Source of the DNA: Blautia sp. BIOML-A1
GTDB lineage: Bacteria > Bacillota > Clostridia > Lachnospirales > Lachnospiraceae
Direction of reading: 5' to 3'
Assembly: GCF_009883055.1 (NCBI RefSeq)
Contig: NZ_WWVR01000007.1
Coordinates: forward strand, 1-64,000
Length of the DNA stretch: 64,000 bases
This document shows positions 26,433-35,325 of this stretch, piece after piece (the first letter of the stretch is position 1; each line of letters opens with the position of its first letter). Below the pieces are notes generated by a model. The model was not told the origin of the DNA, did no database searches, and was given only the letters and a program-made list of their open reading frames with translations. The position numbers and the translations under genes are program-made.

Positions 26433-27632
26433 TCAATGAAAAAATTTTTCCGAAACATACTCCAGTACCCGAAAAAAGGTTCTACGCTCGATCGACTGTT
26501 CCGCCAGAACCGGGTAGGAGGCCAGAATCTGTCCGTCAAGCAAAAATGTCACCCTGCCGATCTTATCACGGCGCTTTACCGGAGCCTCAAGCATCTCTGG
26601 TACATTCATCCGGCATACAATCCTTTCATCGTCTGCAAGAAGTATCTGACTCTCCTTCTGTTCCGTGTCGACATCGGATATACCACGGATATACTGCACT
26701 CTTTTGGTGGGATCTTCCCGAAATCCGTTCTTTACCCGGATCAGTGGAATTTCCGGATCTTCCCACCAGCTTCGATAGTTATAATTTTTTTCTCCGTATG
26801 TAAGAAGTGCAGACGCATCCTTCCATTTATAGGTCTTATGGTCCGGCCATCCGCTCCCCAAAAGAGCAACGATAAAGGTTTTTCCATCTCTTTCTTCTGC
26901 ACACACATAACAGTATCCTGCATCTCCTGTATATCCTGTTTTTCCCGAAACTATCCCTTCCCGCATATCCAGAAATGCATTGGTGTTGTGGATCGAAAAA
27001 GTCCGCTTCTTCTGAATGTCCGAGAAAGAATATTCTCTGGTTTGTGTGATCTTAAGAAACATAGGATTCTGTATGGCATATCGCATGATCCGTGCCAGAT
27101 CTCTCGCAGTCGTATGATGTATCCCGCCGCTGTCTTTCGCGTCGAGGCCATTGGGTGTCACAAAATGCGTATCCGTACAGCCAAGCTCTTCTGCTTTCTG
27201 ATTCATCATCGCTGCAAATCCTTCTGTGGAACCTCCGATACGCTCTGCGATCGCAACCGCAGTATCATTATGGCTCTGCAGCATCAGGGAATATAAAAGA
27301 TCCTCAAGGTAATACTGTTCTCCCTCCCGGATTCCAAGACGTACCTCCGGCTGGGATGCTGCCCTTGAGGAAACCTGCACATAATCATCACCCTGTCCGT
27401 TTTCCAGCGCAAGGATACAGGTCAGGACCTTTGTGGTACTCGCATTCGGCCGCGGCGTTTCTCCTTCTTTTTCGTACAGAACTCTCCCGGAGTCCCCATC
27501 CATCAAAACAGCCGAAAGAGCATAAAGATTCCCCGGGGAGGAATCCGCCCCTGATACATCATAGACTACAGAATTCAGTATAAAAAATGTCAAAAGCACG
27601 ATTACGGCTGCCGCATGATATCTGCACTTCAT
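26433..27632 (-). CDS. D-alanyl-D-alanine carboxypeptidase, S11 family
   Basis: A 399-aa low-molecular-weight PBP that trims the terminal D-Ala of peptidoglycan stem peptides. Signal segment at residues 7-27; active-site motifs STTK (Ser65-Lys68), SHN (120-122) and KTGYTG (about 234). The C-terminal domain after about residue 290 is the beta-rich type of DacF/DacB proteins. A second paralogue lies at 31999-33201. The gene is downstream of the scp operon, separated by the mobile element at 27718-27859. Confidence 0.93.
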   Translation of the reverse strand: MKCRYHAAAVIVLLTFFILNSVVYDVSGADSSPGNLYALSAVLMDGDSGRVLYEKEGETPRPNASTTKVLTCILALENGQGDDYVQVSSRAASQPEVRLGIREGEQYYLEDLLYSLMLQSHNDTAVAIAERIGGSTEGFAAMMNQKAEELGCTDTHFVTPNGLDAKDSGGIHHTTARDLARIMRYAIQNPMFLKITQTREYSFSDIQKKRTFSIHNTNAFLDMREGIVSGKTGYTGDAGYCYVCAEERDGKTFIVALLGSGWPDHKTYKWKDASALLTYGEKNYNYRSWWEDPEIPLIRVKNGFREDPTKRVQYIRGISDVDTEQKESQILLADDERIVCRMNVPEMLEAPVKRRDKIGRVTFLLDGQILASYPVLAEQSIERRTFFRVLEYVSEKFFH

Positions 27633-27709
27633 ATTCCACCTCTTATTCTTGATAGAATATTTTATGCAGACCTGTCCTGACTATATTCCTGTTACCTGAC
27701 TTTCAGTGA

Positions 27710-27867
27710 AATTCAACGTAACTGTTCACAGGTAATATCCCGCGAGGTGTTTTGCCATGAATATGGCAAAATCTCGAGACATACGGGGCAAAATGCCATC
27801 ACCGAAGGTGATTTGGAATGCATTTTGACCAAGTTACTGTGAACGGAGTGAACAGTAACAATTCAAC
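27710..27867. mobile_element. 142-bp MITE-like element with perfect 8-bp target duplication
   Basis: The element spans 27718-27859. Left end GTAACTGTTCAC and right end GTGAACAGTAAC are inverted copies matching at 11 of 12 positions. Both sides are flanked by AATTCAAC (27710-27717 and 27860-27867), a perfect target site duplication. It has no reading frame of its own but contains three hairpins: TTTTGCCAT/ATGGCAAAA, CAAAATGC/GCATTTTG enclosing ATCACC/GGTGAT, and GTTACTGT/ACAGTAAC at the right end. The target site includes the phospholipase gene's stop codon, which the duplication preserved. IS66-family elements also use GTAA-like tips and 8-bp duplications, so that family is a candidate source of transposase. 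Confidence 0.85.
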
Positions 27868-28657
27868 CGCTATATGTCCTGTGCCATCTTTCGGAAAGAG
27901 GGCGGTCTTCTCTGGAAAGATCAAAAAGTTCTTCCAGATATCCGGGTGCTTCCCGGACTTCCCCTTCATAAAGTCCATATAAGTTGTGTACCGGAACTGC
28001 ACTTCCGGGAACCGGATCCTTCGCCATAAAATACTCCATCACAGAATCAGACAGCTTCCTGCCCGCGAGTCTGGAAATTACCGTGAGGAGTTTCTTTCGT
28101 CTGCCTTTATTATCATAGACCATACAGTTTGTGATAAATTTCATACGGCTTAAGGAAGTCAGGATCTCACCTGAGGTCACCTTCGGAATTGCCCGGTGGA
28201 TCACTCTGGCATAAGTGATTCTTGGTATCACACCACACGCCGGATAGTAATGATATGGATTTTTGTGCGTTTTCAGCATAAGCATCCGGTCAAATTCTTT
28301 CTCCAGAAGGGTATGCGTGATCACCTTTTTATCTGCCATATCCTCAATATAAGGATGGCAGGCACTGTCCAGAAGATAATGGCATCCGAACCCAAGCAGA
28401 TATGCCAGAAGTTTTTCATCATGTGTATCCCGCACAAGTGCCATGCCTCTTTCAAAAAAAGGAGCAGCTATTTCCTTGTGCATACGGATTCCGGTTTTGG
28501 ATACTTCCGGTTTCAGCATATGATAAAACAGAATATCCGGTCCGTGGAGACCGATCCTGTACAGATTGACATTTCTTCGGATGACCGTCTGCATCTCCAC
28601 CGGAAGTTCGTGATAAATCTTCTTGCCGAACAGATCATGTGCATACGTCGTAGGCAT
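27863..28657 (-). CDS. Zinc-dependent phospholipase C family protein
   Basis: A 264-aa protein of the zinc-dependent phospholipase C/P1 nuclease-like fold. Histidine and aspartate ligands are visible in MPTTYAHDLFG, GLHGPDILFYHM, MHKEIAAPFFERG and GFGCHYLLDSACHPYIED. There is no signal peptide, unlike the secreted clostridial alpha-toxins, so it is probably a cytoplasmic hydrolase with an unknown substrate and not a toxin. It follows scpB by 12 bases. Its TGA stop lies inside the target site duplication of the mobile element. Confidence 0.85.
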   Translation of the reverse strand: MPTTYAHDLFGKKIYHELPVEMQTVIRRNVNLYRIGLHGPDILFYHMLKPEVSKTGIRMHKEIAAPFFERGMALVRDTHDEKLLAYLLGFGCHYLLDSACHPYIEDMADKKVITHTLLEKEFDRMLMLKTHKNPYHYYPACGVIPRITYARVIHRAIPKVTSGEILTSLSRMKFITNCMVYDNKGRRKKLLTVISRLAGRKLSDSVMEYFMAKDPVPGSAVPVHNLYGLYEGEVREAPGYLEELFDLSREDRPLSERWHRTYSG

Positions 28658-28669
28658 TTTAATTTCCTC

Positions 28670-29239
28670 CTAAACATCCAGGCGAAGCTGTATCTCTTCT
28701 TCCGCTTCTGCCTTAAAATCTTCCAGACGGACCGGATCCACAGTCGGAAGCTCATCCAGTCCCTGTACACCAAAACAGCGCAGAAACTCTTCCGTAGTTC
28801 CAAGAAGGATCGGCCGCCCTGGGGCATCCAATCGTCCAAGTTCTCTTACAAGCTCATACTCCATCAGCTTGTTGATTGCATGGTCGCATTTTACACCTCG
28901 GATTTTCTCGATCTCTGCCTTTGTGACCGGCTGCTTGTACGCAATGATCGAGAGCGTTTCCAACATGACATCTGTTAATGCCGGCTTCTTAGGATGCAGA
29001 GCCAGACGGATCAGACATTCATAGTATTCTTTCTTTGTACACATCTGATAGGACTGCTCCAGTTCAATGATCTGGATTCCGCGCTCCTCCGCCTGATAAC
29101 GATCCATCATATTATGAATGATTTTTCTTGTCGTTTCCTTATCCTGCTGGATCGCACCCGCGATCTGAGACAATTCCACAGACTCTCCCATCGTAAACAA
29201 AACCGCCTCTATCGCCGCTTCTAGTTTCTTTATCTCCAT
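28670..29239 (-). CDS. scpB: Chromosome segregation and condensation protein ScpB
   Basis: A 189-aa kleisin-interacting protein with two winged-helix domains. The family core MLETLSIIAYKQPVTKAEIE followed by IRGV is intact, and the C-terminal part contains GRPILLGTTEEFLRCFG. ATG at 29239 with GAGGA at 5-base spacing is preferred to a TTG at 29251. With ScpA and SMC it forms the bacterial condensin. It is 21 bases after scpA. Confidence 0.95.
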   Translation of the reverse strand: MEIKKLEAAIEAVLFTMGESVELSQIAGAIQQDKETTRKIIHNMMDRYQAEERGIQIIELEQSYQMCTKKEYYECLIRLALHPKKPALTDVMLETLSIIAYKQPVTKAEIEKIRGVKCDHAINKLMEYELVRELGRLDAPGRPILLGTTEEFLRCFGVQGLDELPTVDPVRLEDFKAEAEEEIQLRLDV

Positions 29240-29260
29240 ATAATTCCTCAATCTTTATTT

Positions 29261-30046
29261 TTACTCATCTGCAAACTCTGTCAGATGTGTCCACTCCTGT
29301 GGCTCCCGGACCACCTCTACCAGAATATCATCAAACAATGCATCCTGTTCCACATGGATATATCCCATTTTCATAAGCTCCAGGATTGACAGAAATGTTA
29401 CGATCAGCTGCACTCTTGATTTCTGACCGACAAGAAGCTGCCGGAAGCTGAATTTTCTGTGGCCTCCGGCATATTCCTTCATCTCCAGCATCTTTTCGGA
29501 CAGACTGACCTCTTCTTTCTCGATCGTCCCGAATCTGCTTCGGATCGGATCGATCTTGTCTTCCTGTTTCTTAAGGATCGACTGGTAAATGTTATGTAGT
29601 TTCTCCAGGGTAAGTCCCGCCAGAAGTTCCCTCGGATCTACCGGCTCTCTATATTTCATCACTTCTGCCGGGATCGTAGGCTGCTTATAAAACACCCCTA
29701 CCGCCCCGTCCATTTTGTCTTTCAGTTCATAGGACATATATTTGTACATCTTATATTCCAGAAGCTTCTGGACGAGTTCCTCTCTCGGGTCTTCTTCCTC
29801 GCCCTCTTCGTTCACTTCTTTCGGAAGAAGCATTCTGCACTTGATATCAAGAAGTGTTGCCGCCATGACCAGAAATTCGCTCATGATCCCCAGATCTTCT
29901 TTTTCCATGGAGTGGATATATTCCATATACTGATCTGTGATCTCTACGATCGGGATATCATAAATATCGATTTTATTTTTGTCGATCAGATGCAGCAGAA
30001 GATCCAGAGGCCCTTCAAACACATTAATCTTTACCGGTATTGCCAT
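29261..30046 (-). CDS. scpA: Segregation and condensation protein ScpA
   Basis: A 261-aa kleisin that bridges SMC heads. It begins with the family hallmark VFEGPLDLLLHLIDKNKIDI and contains EFLVMAATLLDIKCRMLLP; the C-terminal winged helix (about 195-255) includes VTFLSILELMKMG. ATG at 30046 lies 23 bases inside the metallophosphoesterase gene, giving translational coupling. The SMC gene is not in the window. Confidence 0.96.
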   Translation of the reverse strand: MAIPVKINVFEGPLDLLLHLIDKNKIDIYDIPIVEITDQYMEYIHSMEKEDLGIMSEFLVMAATLLDIKCRMLLPKEVNEEGEEEDPREELVQKLLEYKMYKYMSYELKDKMDGAVGVFYKQPTIPAEVMKYREPVDPRELLAGLTLEKLHNIYQSILKKQEDKIDPIRSRFGTIEKEEVSLSEKMLEMKEYAGGHRKFSFRQLLVGQKSRVQLIVTFLSILELMKMGYIHVEQDALFDDILVEVVREPQEWTHLTEFADE

Positions 30047-30875
30047 ATAGTGATTTCCTTCCTGTCTTATGGGACTTTCTTTCTGTCGGGCAAAATTCGA
30101 TCACAAGCAGCTCCCGTGGATTATGAAGCCGTATCGGTATCGTATGTTCCCCAAGGCCGGCACTGACGATCATCGTACTTCTGCCGCTCTGAAATCTGCC
30201 GCAGCAGTACGGAGGAAAAAGGAGGTACTGCGGGCAGGTCAGTCCGTGATTCTCATCGAAGCGCAAAATCCCCCCGTGGTAGTGTCCTGACAAAATAAGA
30301 TCTGCCCCCCAGGAAAGATAGGTATTCCCATATTTTGGATTATGCGCCAGCAGAATATGTATCCCCGCTTTCGAGGGTGTTCCGATTAACTCTTCCAGGG
30401 CAGTGAGACTCAGTGCCGGAGAATTCGGCTTATGATAATATTCGATTGGAAGCTCCAGTCCATAAAATATAAAATCCGTTTCCCCAAACCTTGAAAATAT
30501 GTGCTCATTATGAAGAAAGCAGACTCCTGCACTGGTAAGCAGACGTTCATAATTCAGATACTGCTGCCTGACCTCCGGATTCAGAAGCATCTTATACTCG
30601 TGATTTCCAAGTGCATAAAAAACCGGAACACGTTCACTCAGACGGACCAGAAGTCCTGCCGCCGTCTGAAGTGTTTCTTTTTCTCTGGTTACGATCATAT
30701 CTCCCGTAACAAGCACAGCATCCGGCTTCTGCCGAAGAATCTCCTCATACAGATACTGATGGTTATTGCCATAGGTCATACCATGAAGATCTGTCAGAAA
30801 GGCAAATCTTACTTTCTGTCCACTTTTCAGTTTTCTGGAATGAATCTCATAGGTTCTGGTTCTGAATGTCTTCAT
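30024..30875 (-). CDS. Calcineurin-like metallophosphoesterase
   Basis: A 283-aa phosphoesterase. Metal-binding motifs are in order: FLTDLHGMTYG (D-x-H), VLVTGDMIV (GD), YALGNHEYKM (GNHE), LLAHNP and LSGHYHGGILRF (GHxHGG). There is no signal peptide or membrane helix. The substrate is unknown; YkuE-type relatives act on UDP-sugars or envelope compounds. It sits between the molybdopterin-binding gene (17-base gap) and scpA (23-base overlap). Confidence 0.9.
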   Translation of the reverse strand: MKTFRTRTYEIHSRKLKSGQKVRFAFLTDLHGMTYGNNHQYLYEEILRQKPDAVLVTGDMIVTREKETLQTAAGLLVRLSERVPVFYALGNHEYKMLLNPEVRQQYLNYERLLTSAGVCFLHNEHIFSRFGETDFIFYGLELPIEYYHKPNSPALSLTALEELIGTPSKAGIHILLAHNPKYGNTYLSWGADLILSGHYHGGILRFDENHGLTCPQYLLFPPYCCGRFQSGRSTMIVSAGLGEHTIPIRLHNPRELLVIEFCPTERKSHKTGRKSLYGNTGKD

Positions 30876-30892
30876 GTGACTCCTTCATGTTT

Positions 30893-31921
30893 TTATTTGC
30901 CGAATCCACAGTTTGGAAATGTACAGGTCTGGCAGTTAAGACAAAGTCCGCCCTCCCCATAGGCAGAAATCTCTTTCGCACAGATTCTGTCATCTGCCAT
31001 AACGCGCGGAAGGATCAGATCAAAGACTGTTCTTTTGGCATACATTACACATCCCGGAAGTCCCAGAATCGGAACCGTCCGGTCTTCTGTCTTATAATAA
31101 GCCAGAAGAAGCATTGCCCCCGGCAGTACCGGTGCTCCGTAAGTGACAATCTCCGCTCCTGTATCCTTGATCGCACCCGGTGTACGGTCATCCGGATCCA
31201 CGCTCATTCCTCCGCTGCAGATCACAAGATCGGCACCTTCTCTAATAAAGTTCAGAATATCTTCTGTAATCTGTTTTCTGTCATCTCCGGGAGTAGTCTG
31301 ACCGACAACCGAACAGGCATACTCATCAAGCTTCTCTCTGAGCACCGGTGTAAAAGTATCCTTGATCAGTCCTTTTTGTACCTCACTGCCGGTGGTAACA
31401 ATTCCTGCTTTTTTGTTTCGGAACGGAAGAATGGAAAAAATCGGTGTCTCTCCTGCTGCTTTCTCTGCGCGATCCATCTTTTCCTTTTCGATGACCAACG
31501 GAATGATACGGGTTCCTGCAATCTTATCTCCCTTTCTGACCGGGAAATCGCCATGTCTGGACGCGATCATCATTTCTCCCAGAGAATTCACCGCCTGCAG
31601 TGCATCTCTGCGTATCTTGAGAAGACCGTCACAATCTGCGATCAGCTCAATCTTACCCTCTTTGATCTCACTTCCGTGCATATGCTCTCCTGCTGAGATC
31701 TTATAGAGAATCTCGGCCGCCTCGTTTTCGTGCAACATCCCCTCTTTCTTCTCCCACACGAAAAGATGCTCTTTTCCTACCGAAAGAAGCGCCGGTATAT
31801 CTTCTTCTCTTACAACATGCCCCTTTTTAAATAAAACTCCCTTTTTCTGATCTTTGATGATCTGTGTGATATCATGGCACAGAATCTGCCCAACTGCATC
31901 TACTGTTCTGATTTCTTTCAT
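30893..31921 (-). CDS. Molybdopterin-binding (MoeA/MoaB-domain) protein with cysteine-rich tail
   Basis: A 342-aa protein with a MoCF-type domain (about 165-310): GIVTTGSEV, VVGQTTPGDDRKQI, LVICSGGMSVDPDDRTPGAI and PVLPGAMLLL match molybdopterin-binding proteins. The first part resembles MoeA. The C-terminus ends with LCLNCQTCTFPNCGFGK, four cysteines in a CxxCxxCxxxxC-like array, suggesting a metal or Fe-S site. No molybdoenzyme is encoded nearby. It starts a group continuing into the phosphoesterase and scpAB, driven by a consensus promoter. Confidence 0.85.
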   Translation of the reverse strand: MKEIRTVDAVGQILCHDITQIIKDQKKGVLFKKGHVVREEDIPALLSVGKEHLFVWEKKEGMLHENEAAEILYKISAGEHMHGSEIKEGKIELIADCDGLLKIRRDALQAVNSLGEMMIASRHGDFPVRKGDKIAGTRIIPLVIEKEKMDRAEKAAGETPIFSILPFRNKKAGIVTTGSEVQKGLIKDTFTPVLREKLDEYACSVVGQTTPGDDRKQITEDILNFIREGADLVICSGGMSVDPDDRTPGAIKDTGAEIVTYGAPVLPGAMLLLAYYKTEDRTVPILGLPGCVMYAKRTVFDLILPRVMADDRICAKEISAYGEGGLCLNCQTCTFPNCGFGK

Positions 31922-31961
31922 AGTTTTCTTCTCCTAGTTTTTGCTTACACATTCGAGTATT

Positions 31962-31991
31962 ATTATAACTCTCACAGAGTCTCTTTGTCAA
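31962..31991 (-). promoter_or_regulatory. Promoter of the molybdopterin-binding/scpAB group
   Basis: Minus strand: TTGACA (31991-31986), 18 bases, TATAAT (31967-31962), both perfect hexamers. It lies about 40 bases upstream of the start at 31921. Confidence 0.7.
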
Positions 31992-31997
31992 AAGATT

Positions 31998-32013
31998 GTT
32001 ACTGCTCACTCCG
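31998..32013. repeat. Fragment of the mobile-element right end
   Basis: GTTACTGCTCACTCCG matches 15 of 16 bases of the right tip of the 27718-27859 element. It encodes the last residues (SEQ) and TAA stop of the D,D-carboxypeptidase gene. Confidence 0.6.
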
Positions 32014-33201
32014 CCTGTGGTTTTGCATCAACCACAGATAATTTATAACTTTACCAAGACTGTCTGAATACCCGGCACGCTCAACCGTTTCTCCGTAAAC
32101 GATCTCCATCCGTCCAAATTCCTTGCCTCCGGCAGAATAAATGATTTCTCCGGCTTTCGCCCCTTTTTGAACCGGAGCTTCCGTCTTTTGGGGAATCTTC
32201 ATTTCTTTTTTCACTTCAGAAAAATCCCGCCCGTCTGTATCCAGATAGCGAAAAATCCCCTGACAGGAAAGAGAGACTTCTTCTTTTTTTCCTTTTCTAA
32301 TTGGAAGCTTCGGAAGTTTTACCCCCTCTTCATCTACATAAAGACTGCATCTGGCAAACCCATAGTCCAGAAGTGCTGCCGCATCTTTCAGTCTGGCTTT
32401 ATAATCCGGTGCCGCCATGATCACAGAAATCAGCATCAGATTATTTTTCTCTGCCACCGCACTGAGGCAGAATTTGGCTTTGCTGGTGCTTCCTGTTTTA
32501 AGTCCGATGCATCCCGGATAGGTCCGGATCAGGCGGTTTGTATTGGTGAGTCCGAATTCCTTGCTGCCCTGCCTTGTGACATGCGTAATGTTTTCCATCC
32601 AGATAGAAGAATATTCAAAAATCTCCGGGTAGTTCAGAATCAGTTCCCGGCTCATAAGTGCAATATCATACGCCGTCGTATAATGATCATCGGAATCTGT
32701 CAGACCACAGCAGTCAACAAAATGGGTATTCTTCATTCCCAGCTCATCCGCCCTTTTGTTCATCTCCTTCACAAAGCTCTCCTCGCTGCCTGCGATATGC
32801 TCTGCCATCGCAACACTCGCATCATTGCCCGAAGCCACTACGATGCATTTGATCATGGTTTCCACATCCTGTGTTTCTCCCTCTTCCAGAAACACCTGGG
32901 AGCCACCCATGGATCTGGCATGTGCACTTGTCGTCACCGTATCGGTAAGATGCAGATTTCCACTTTTCAGATGATCAAAGATCAGAAGAAGTGTCATGAT
33001 CTTTGTAACACTTGCCGGACTTCTTCTGGTATCTTTGTCCTTTTCATAAAGAATGGTTTTGGTCTCCGGCTCCATTAATACAGCTCCGGGAGCAGAAATT
33101 TCCACCGCATTTTCTTCCGCCTGCACAGGAATACAGCAAAGCACAATACTGCATAACAGAAAAACAGATATCGTCTTTTTTATCCTCTTATAAAGCTTCA
33201 T
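31999..33201 (-). CDS. D-alanyl-D-alanine carboxypeptidase, DacF-like
   Basis: A 400-aa S11-family PBP. Signal peptide at residues 8-28 with a likely cleavage after VQA; catalytic motifs SVTK (Ser64-Lys67), SGN (124-126) and KTGS (235-238). The C-terminal beta domain (about 290-380) is followed by a short end, LWLMQNHRRSEQ. ATG at 33201 with AGAGGT is chosen; the frame extends upstream to 33417 but has no binding site. The final codons and stop derive from the mobile-element fragment at 31998-32013, so the natural C-terminus may have been longer. Confidence 0.93.
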   Translation of the reverse strand: MKLYKRIKKTISVFLLCSIVLCCIPVQAEENAVEISAPGAVLMEPETKTILYEKDKDTRRSPASVTKIMTLLLIFDHLKSGNLHLTDTVTTSAHARSMGGSQVFLEEGETQDVETMIKCIVVASGNDASVAMAEHIAGSEESFVKEMNKRADELGMKNTHFVDCCGLTDSDDHYTTAYDIALMSRELILNYPEIFEYSSIWMENITHVTRQGSKEFGLTNTNRLIRTYPGCIGLKTGSTSKAKFCLSAVAEKNNLMLISVIMAAPDYKARLKDAAALLDYGFARCSLYVDEEGVKLPKLPIRKGKKEEVSLSCQGIFRYLDTDGRDFSEVKKEMKIPQKTEAPVQKGAKAGEIIYSAGGKEFGRMEIVYGETVERAGYSDSLGKVINYLWLMQNHRRSEQ

Positions 33202-33271
33202 GCGATACCTCTTTTTACTTCTCCCTACTATTGTAAAATCTTCCCTGCAAAAATATACCTGAATAAAACAG

Positions 33272-33314
33272 AAAAAGGAATGCGATGCACTCCATAAAGG
33301 ATTCTCACATTCCT
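33272..33314 (-). terminator. Terminator after cls
   Basis: AGGAATG and CATTCCT arms around a long loop, followed on the minus strand by TTTTT. It lies 12 bases after the cls stop. Confidence 0.6.
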
Positions 33315-33325
33315 GCCGAAATTTC

Positions 33326-34888
33326 CTACAAAAGTGGAGCCAGAAGTCTGAGGATACTCTGAAATCCACGAACCAGAATATTTCTATTTTTGCAAAATTC
33401 AATATTAATGGGATCACAGTAATTCAGTGTTTCTTTGAAATCCTGAAAAATATCCGCGACCACTTTATTCTTATAAAACCAGACACCATTCTCAAAATGG
33501 AGATACAGGCTTCGGTAATCCAGATTGATCGTTCCGACAACTGCGATCTCATCATCACAGACAAACGATTTTGCATGCAGAAAGCCCGGCTGATACTCAT
33601 AAACCCGCACTCCTGCCTCAAGAAGCTGCTCATAATAAGACTGCGTCAGCAGAAAAACCATCTTCTTATCAGGTACTCCCGGTGTCATGATCCGAACGTC
33701 CACGCCACTTTTGGCTGCCAGGCAGAGTGCCGTCATCATCTCATTATCAATGATCAGATACGGCGTACAGATATAGACATATTTTCTCGCACGGTTAATG
33801 ATATTCAGATATACATTCTCACCAAGCACTTCTCCATCCAGAGGAGTATCACTGTACGGCTGTACAAAACCATCCTCCTCAAAGGCTTCCGGATGGTATC
33901 TGTGCGGCATATGAAGCTCATGCTCCATAGGAGTTCTCGAACCATTGACCACACTCCACATATGCATAAACATGACTGTCATATTCCAGACAGCCTCACC
34001 TTTCAGCATGACTGCAGTGTCCTTCCAGTGCCCAAACCGCTCCTTCTGATTGATGTACTCATCTGCAAGATTGATTCCACCGGTAAAACCTGTTTTGCCA
34101 TCGATCACGCAGATCTTACGGTGATCACGGTTATTCTGAACAATATTCAAGATCGGCCGGAACGGATTGAAGATCACACATTTGATGCCTTTTTCCTGAA
34201 GAATCTTGTCATATCTGTTCGGGAGCGTTGTAAGACAGCCAAATCCATCATAGATCAGGCGGACATCCACACCTTCCTTCGCCTTACGCTCCAGAATATC
34301 AAGGATTGTTCTCCACATCACACCGTCATTGATGATAAAATACTCAATATAAATATAATGTTGTGCCTGCTCCAGCTCCCGTACCAGAACCGGAAACATA
34401 TCATCGCCGACCTGAAAATATTCTGCCGTTGTATTGCCATGGACCGGAAAGCCGGAATACCGATGAATGTATCTGGACTGAACTGCCGCACTCTCTCCCT
34501 GTTCTTTGAGCTCTTCGAAGGTTTTCTCATCCTGCCTCATGTAAGGAAGACTCTCTTCCTGAACCTGGGCGTATCTGTACTGGATCGCCTGCGCGATTCT
34601 TGACTTTCCAAACAGCAGATACAACAGTACGCCAAATACAGGCACTGTCAGGATCAGGATCGTCCAGCCAAGCTTATAGGATGGATTGATCTTTTTATTA
34701 ACGATCCAGAGTACGACCAGAATGCTGATGACTGCAATCGCATTTGAAATATATTTTGAATATGCCGCCAGCCTCCATGCCATGATCAAAAGCCAGCCAA
34801 GCTGGAGCAACAGGGCAGCTGCAACATAAAAAATTCTATTAAACAGAAGTTTAAGAATTCTTTTTAAAAAACGCATAACATAACTCAT
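33326..34888 (-). CDS. cls: Cardiolipin synthase
   Basis: A 520-aa phospholipase D-family synthase joining two phosphatidylglycerol molecules. Two N-terminal membrane helices (about 20-40 and 46-64, with a third near 74-92) precede two catalytic HKD motifs: HRKICVIDGKTGFTGGINLA and LHAKSFVCDDEIAVVGTINL. ATG at 34888 or the ATG at 34876 (MRFLKRI) could be the start. It is a single gene bounded by terminators. The substrate donor gene pgsA is at 43028. Confidence 0.93.
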   Translation of the reverse strand: MSYVMRFLKRILKLLFNRIFYVAAALLLQLGWLLIMAWRLAAYSKYISNAIAVISILVVLWIVNKKINPSYKLGWTILILTVPVFGVLLYLLFGKSRIAQAIQYRYAQVQEESLPYMRQDEKTFEELKEQGESAAVQSRYIHRYSGFPVHGNTTAEYFQVGDDMFPVLVRELEQAQHYIYIEYFIINDGVMWRTILDILERKAKEGVDVRLIYDGFGCLTTLPNRYDKILQEKGIKCVIFNPFRPILNIVQNNRDHRKICVIDGKTGFTGGINLADEYINQKERFGHWKDTAVMLKGEAVWNMTVMFMHMWSVVNGSRTPMEHELHMPHRYHPEAFEEDGFVQPYSDTPLDGEVLGENVYLNIINRARKYVYICTPYLIIDNEMMTALCLAAKSGVDVRIMTPGVPDKKMVFLLTQSYYEQLLEAGVRVYEYQPGFLHAKSFVCDDEIAVVGTINLDYRSLYLHFENGVWFYKNKVVADIFQDFKETLNYCDPINIEFCKNRNILVRGFQSILRLLAPLL

Positions 34889-34942
34889 CCTGTACCTTTG
34901 CTGCCCCCTGTTCTTATAAGTTATTTATTCCGGTAAAATCTT

Positions 34943-34977
34943 AAAAATCCCTGACGGATATATCGCCAGGGATTTTT
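34943..34977 (-). terminator. rpsU terminator
   Basis: AAAAATCCCTG and CAGGGATTTTT arms around a 13-base loop; on the minus strand the stem runs into TTTTTAAGATTTT. It lies 9 bases after the rpsU stop. Confidence 0.8.
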
Positions 34978-34985
34978 GCGCACAA

Positions 34986-35162
34986 TTAATTATATTTACG
35001 TTTTCTTGCGGCTTCAGATTTTTTCTTACGACGAACGCTTGGTTTCTCGTAATGCTCTCTCTTACGGATTTCCTGCTGGATACCTGCTTTAGCACAGCTT
35101 CTCTTGAATCTGCGAAGAGCGCTATCTAAAGTCTCGTTTTCTTTTACGATAACGTTTGACAT
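34986..35162 (-). CDS. rpsU: 30S ribosomal protein S21
   Basis: A 58-aa, very basic ribosomal protein starting [20 protein letters not shown] and ending in the [15 protein letters not shown] tail, the usual firmicute form. The longer frame to 35273 crosses the promoter and is rejected. It stands alone between its own promoter and terminator. S21 helps initiation on the 30S subunit. Confidence 0.96.
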   Translation of the reverse strand: MSNVIVKENETLDSALRRFKRSCAKAGIQQEIRKREHYEKPSVRRKKKSEAARKRKYN

Positions 35163-35240
35163 AGACTCACACCTAACCTCCCTCCAGTTGTAGATTGTGC
35201 TAAAATACAACTGTCTGGGTATTTTTCTTGCACGAGTGTT

Positions 35241-35270
35241 ATTATATAACATAGTGATAACATTCGTCAA
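35241..35270 (-). promoter_or_regulatory. rpsU promoter
   Basis: Minus strand: TTGACG (35270-35265), 18 bases, TATAAT (35246-35241). It leaves a leader of about 70 bases. Confidence 0.65.
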
Positions 35271-35325
35271 CATATATTTTGGCTAATTTTAGAAAAAAAT
35301 TCTTTTCCGTCAATTTTCGTGTTTT

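Noticed and set aside
27863..28657. Secreted toxin-type phospholipase C
   Set aside because: No signal peptide and no membrane-binding C-terminal domain; a cytoplasmic hydrolase is more likely.
32014..32037. Hairpin CTGTGGTT/AACCACAG as a terminator
   Set aside because: It lies within the coding end of the DacF-like gene and has no T-run, so I did not list it as a terminator.
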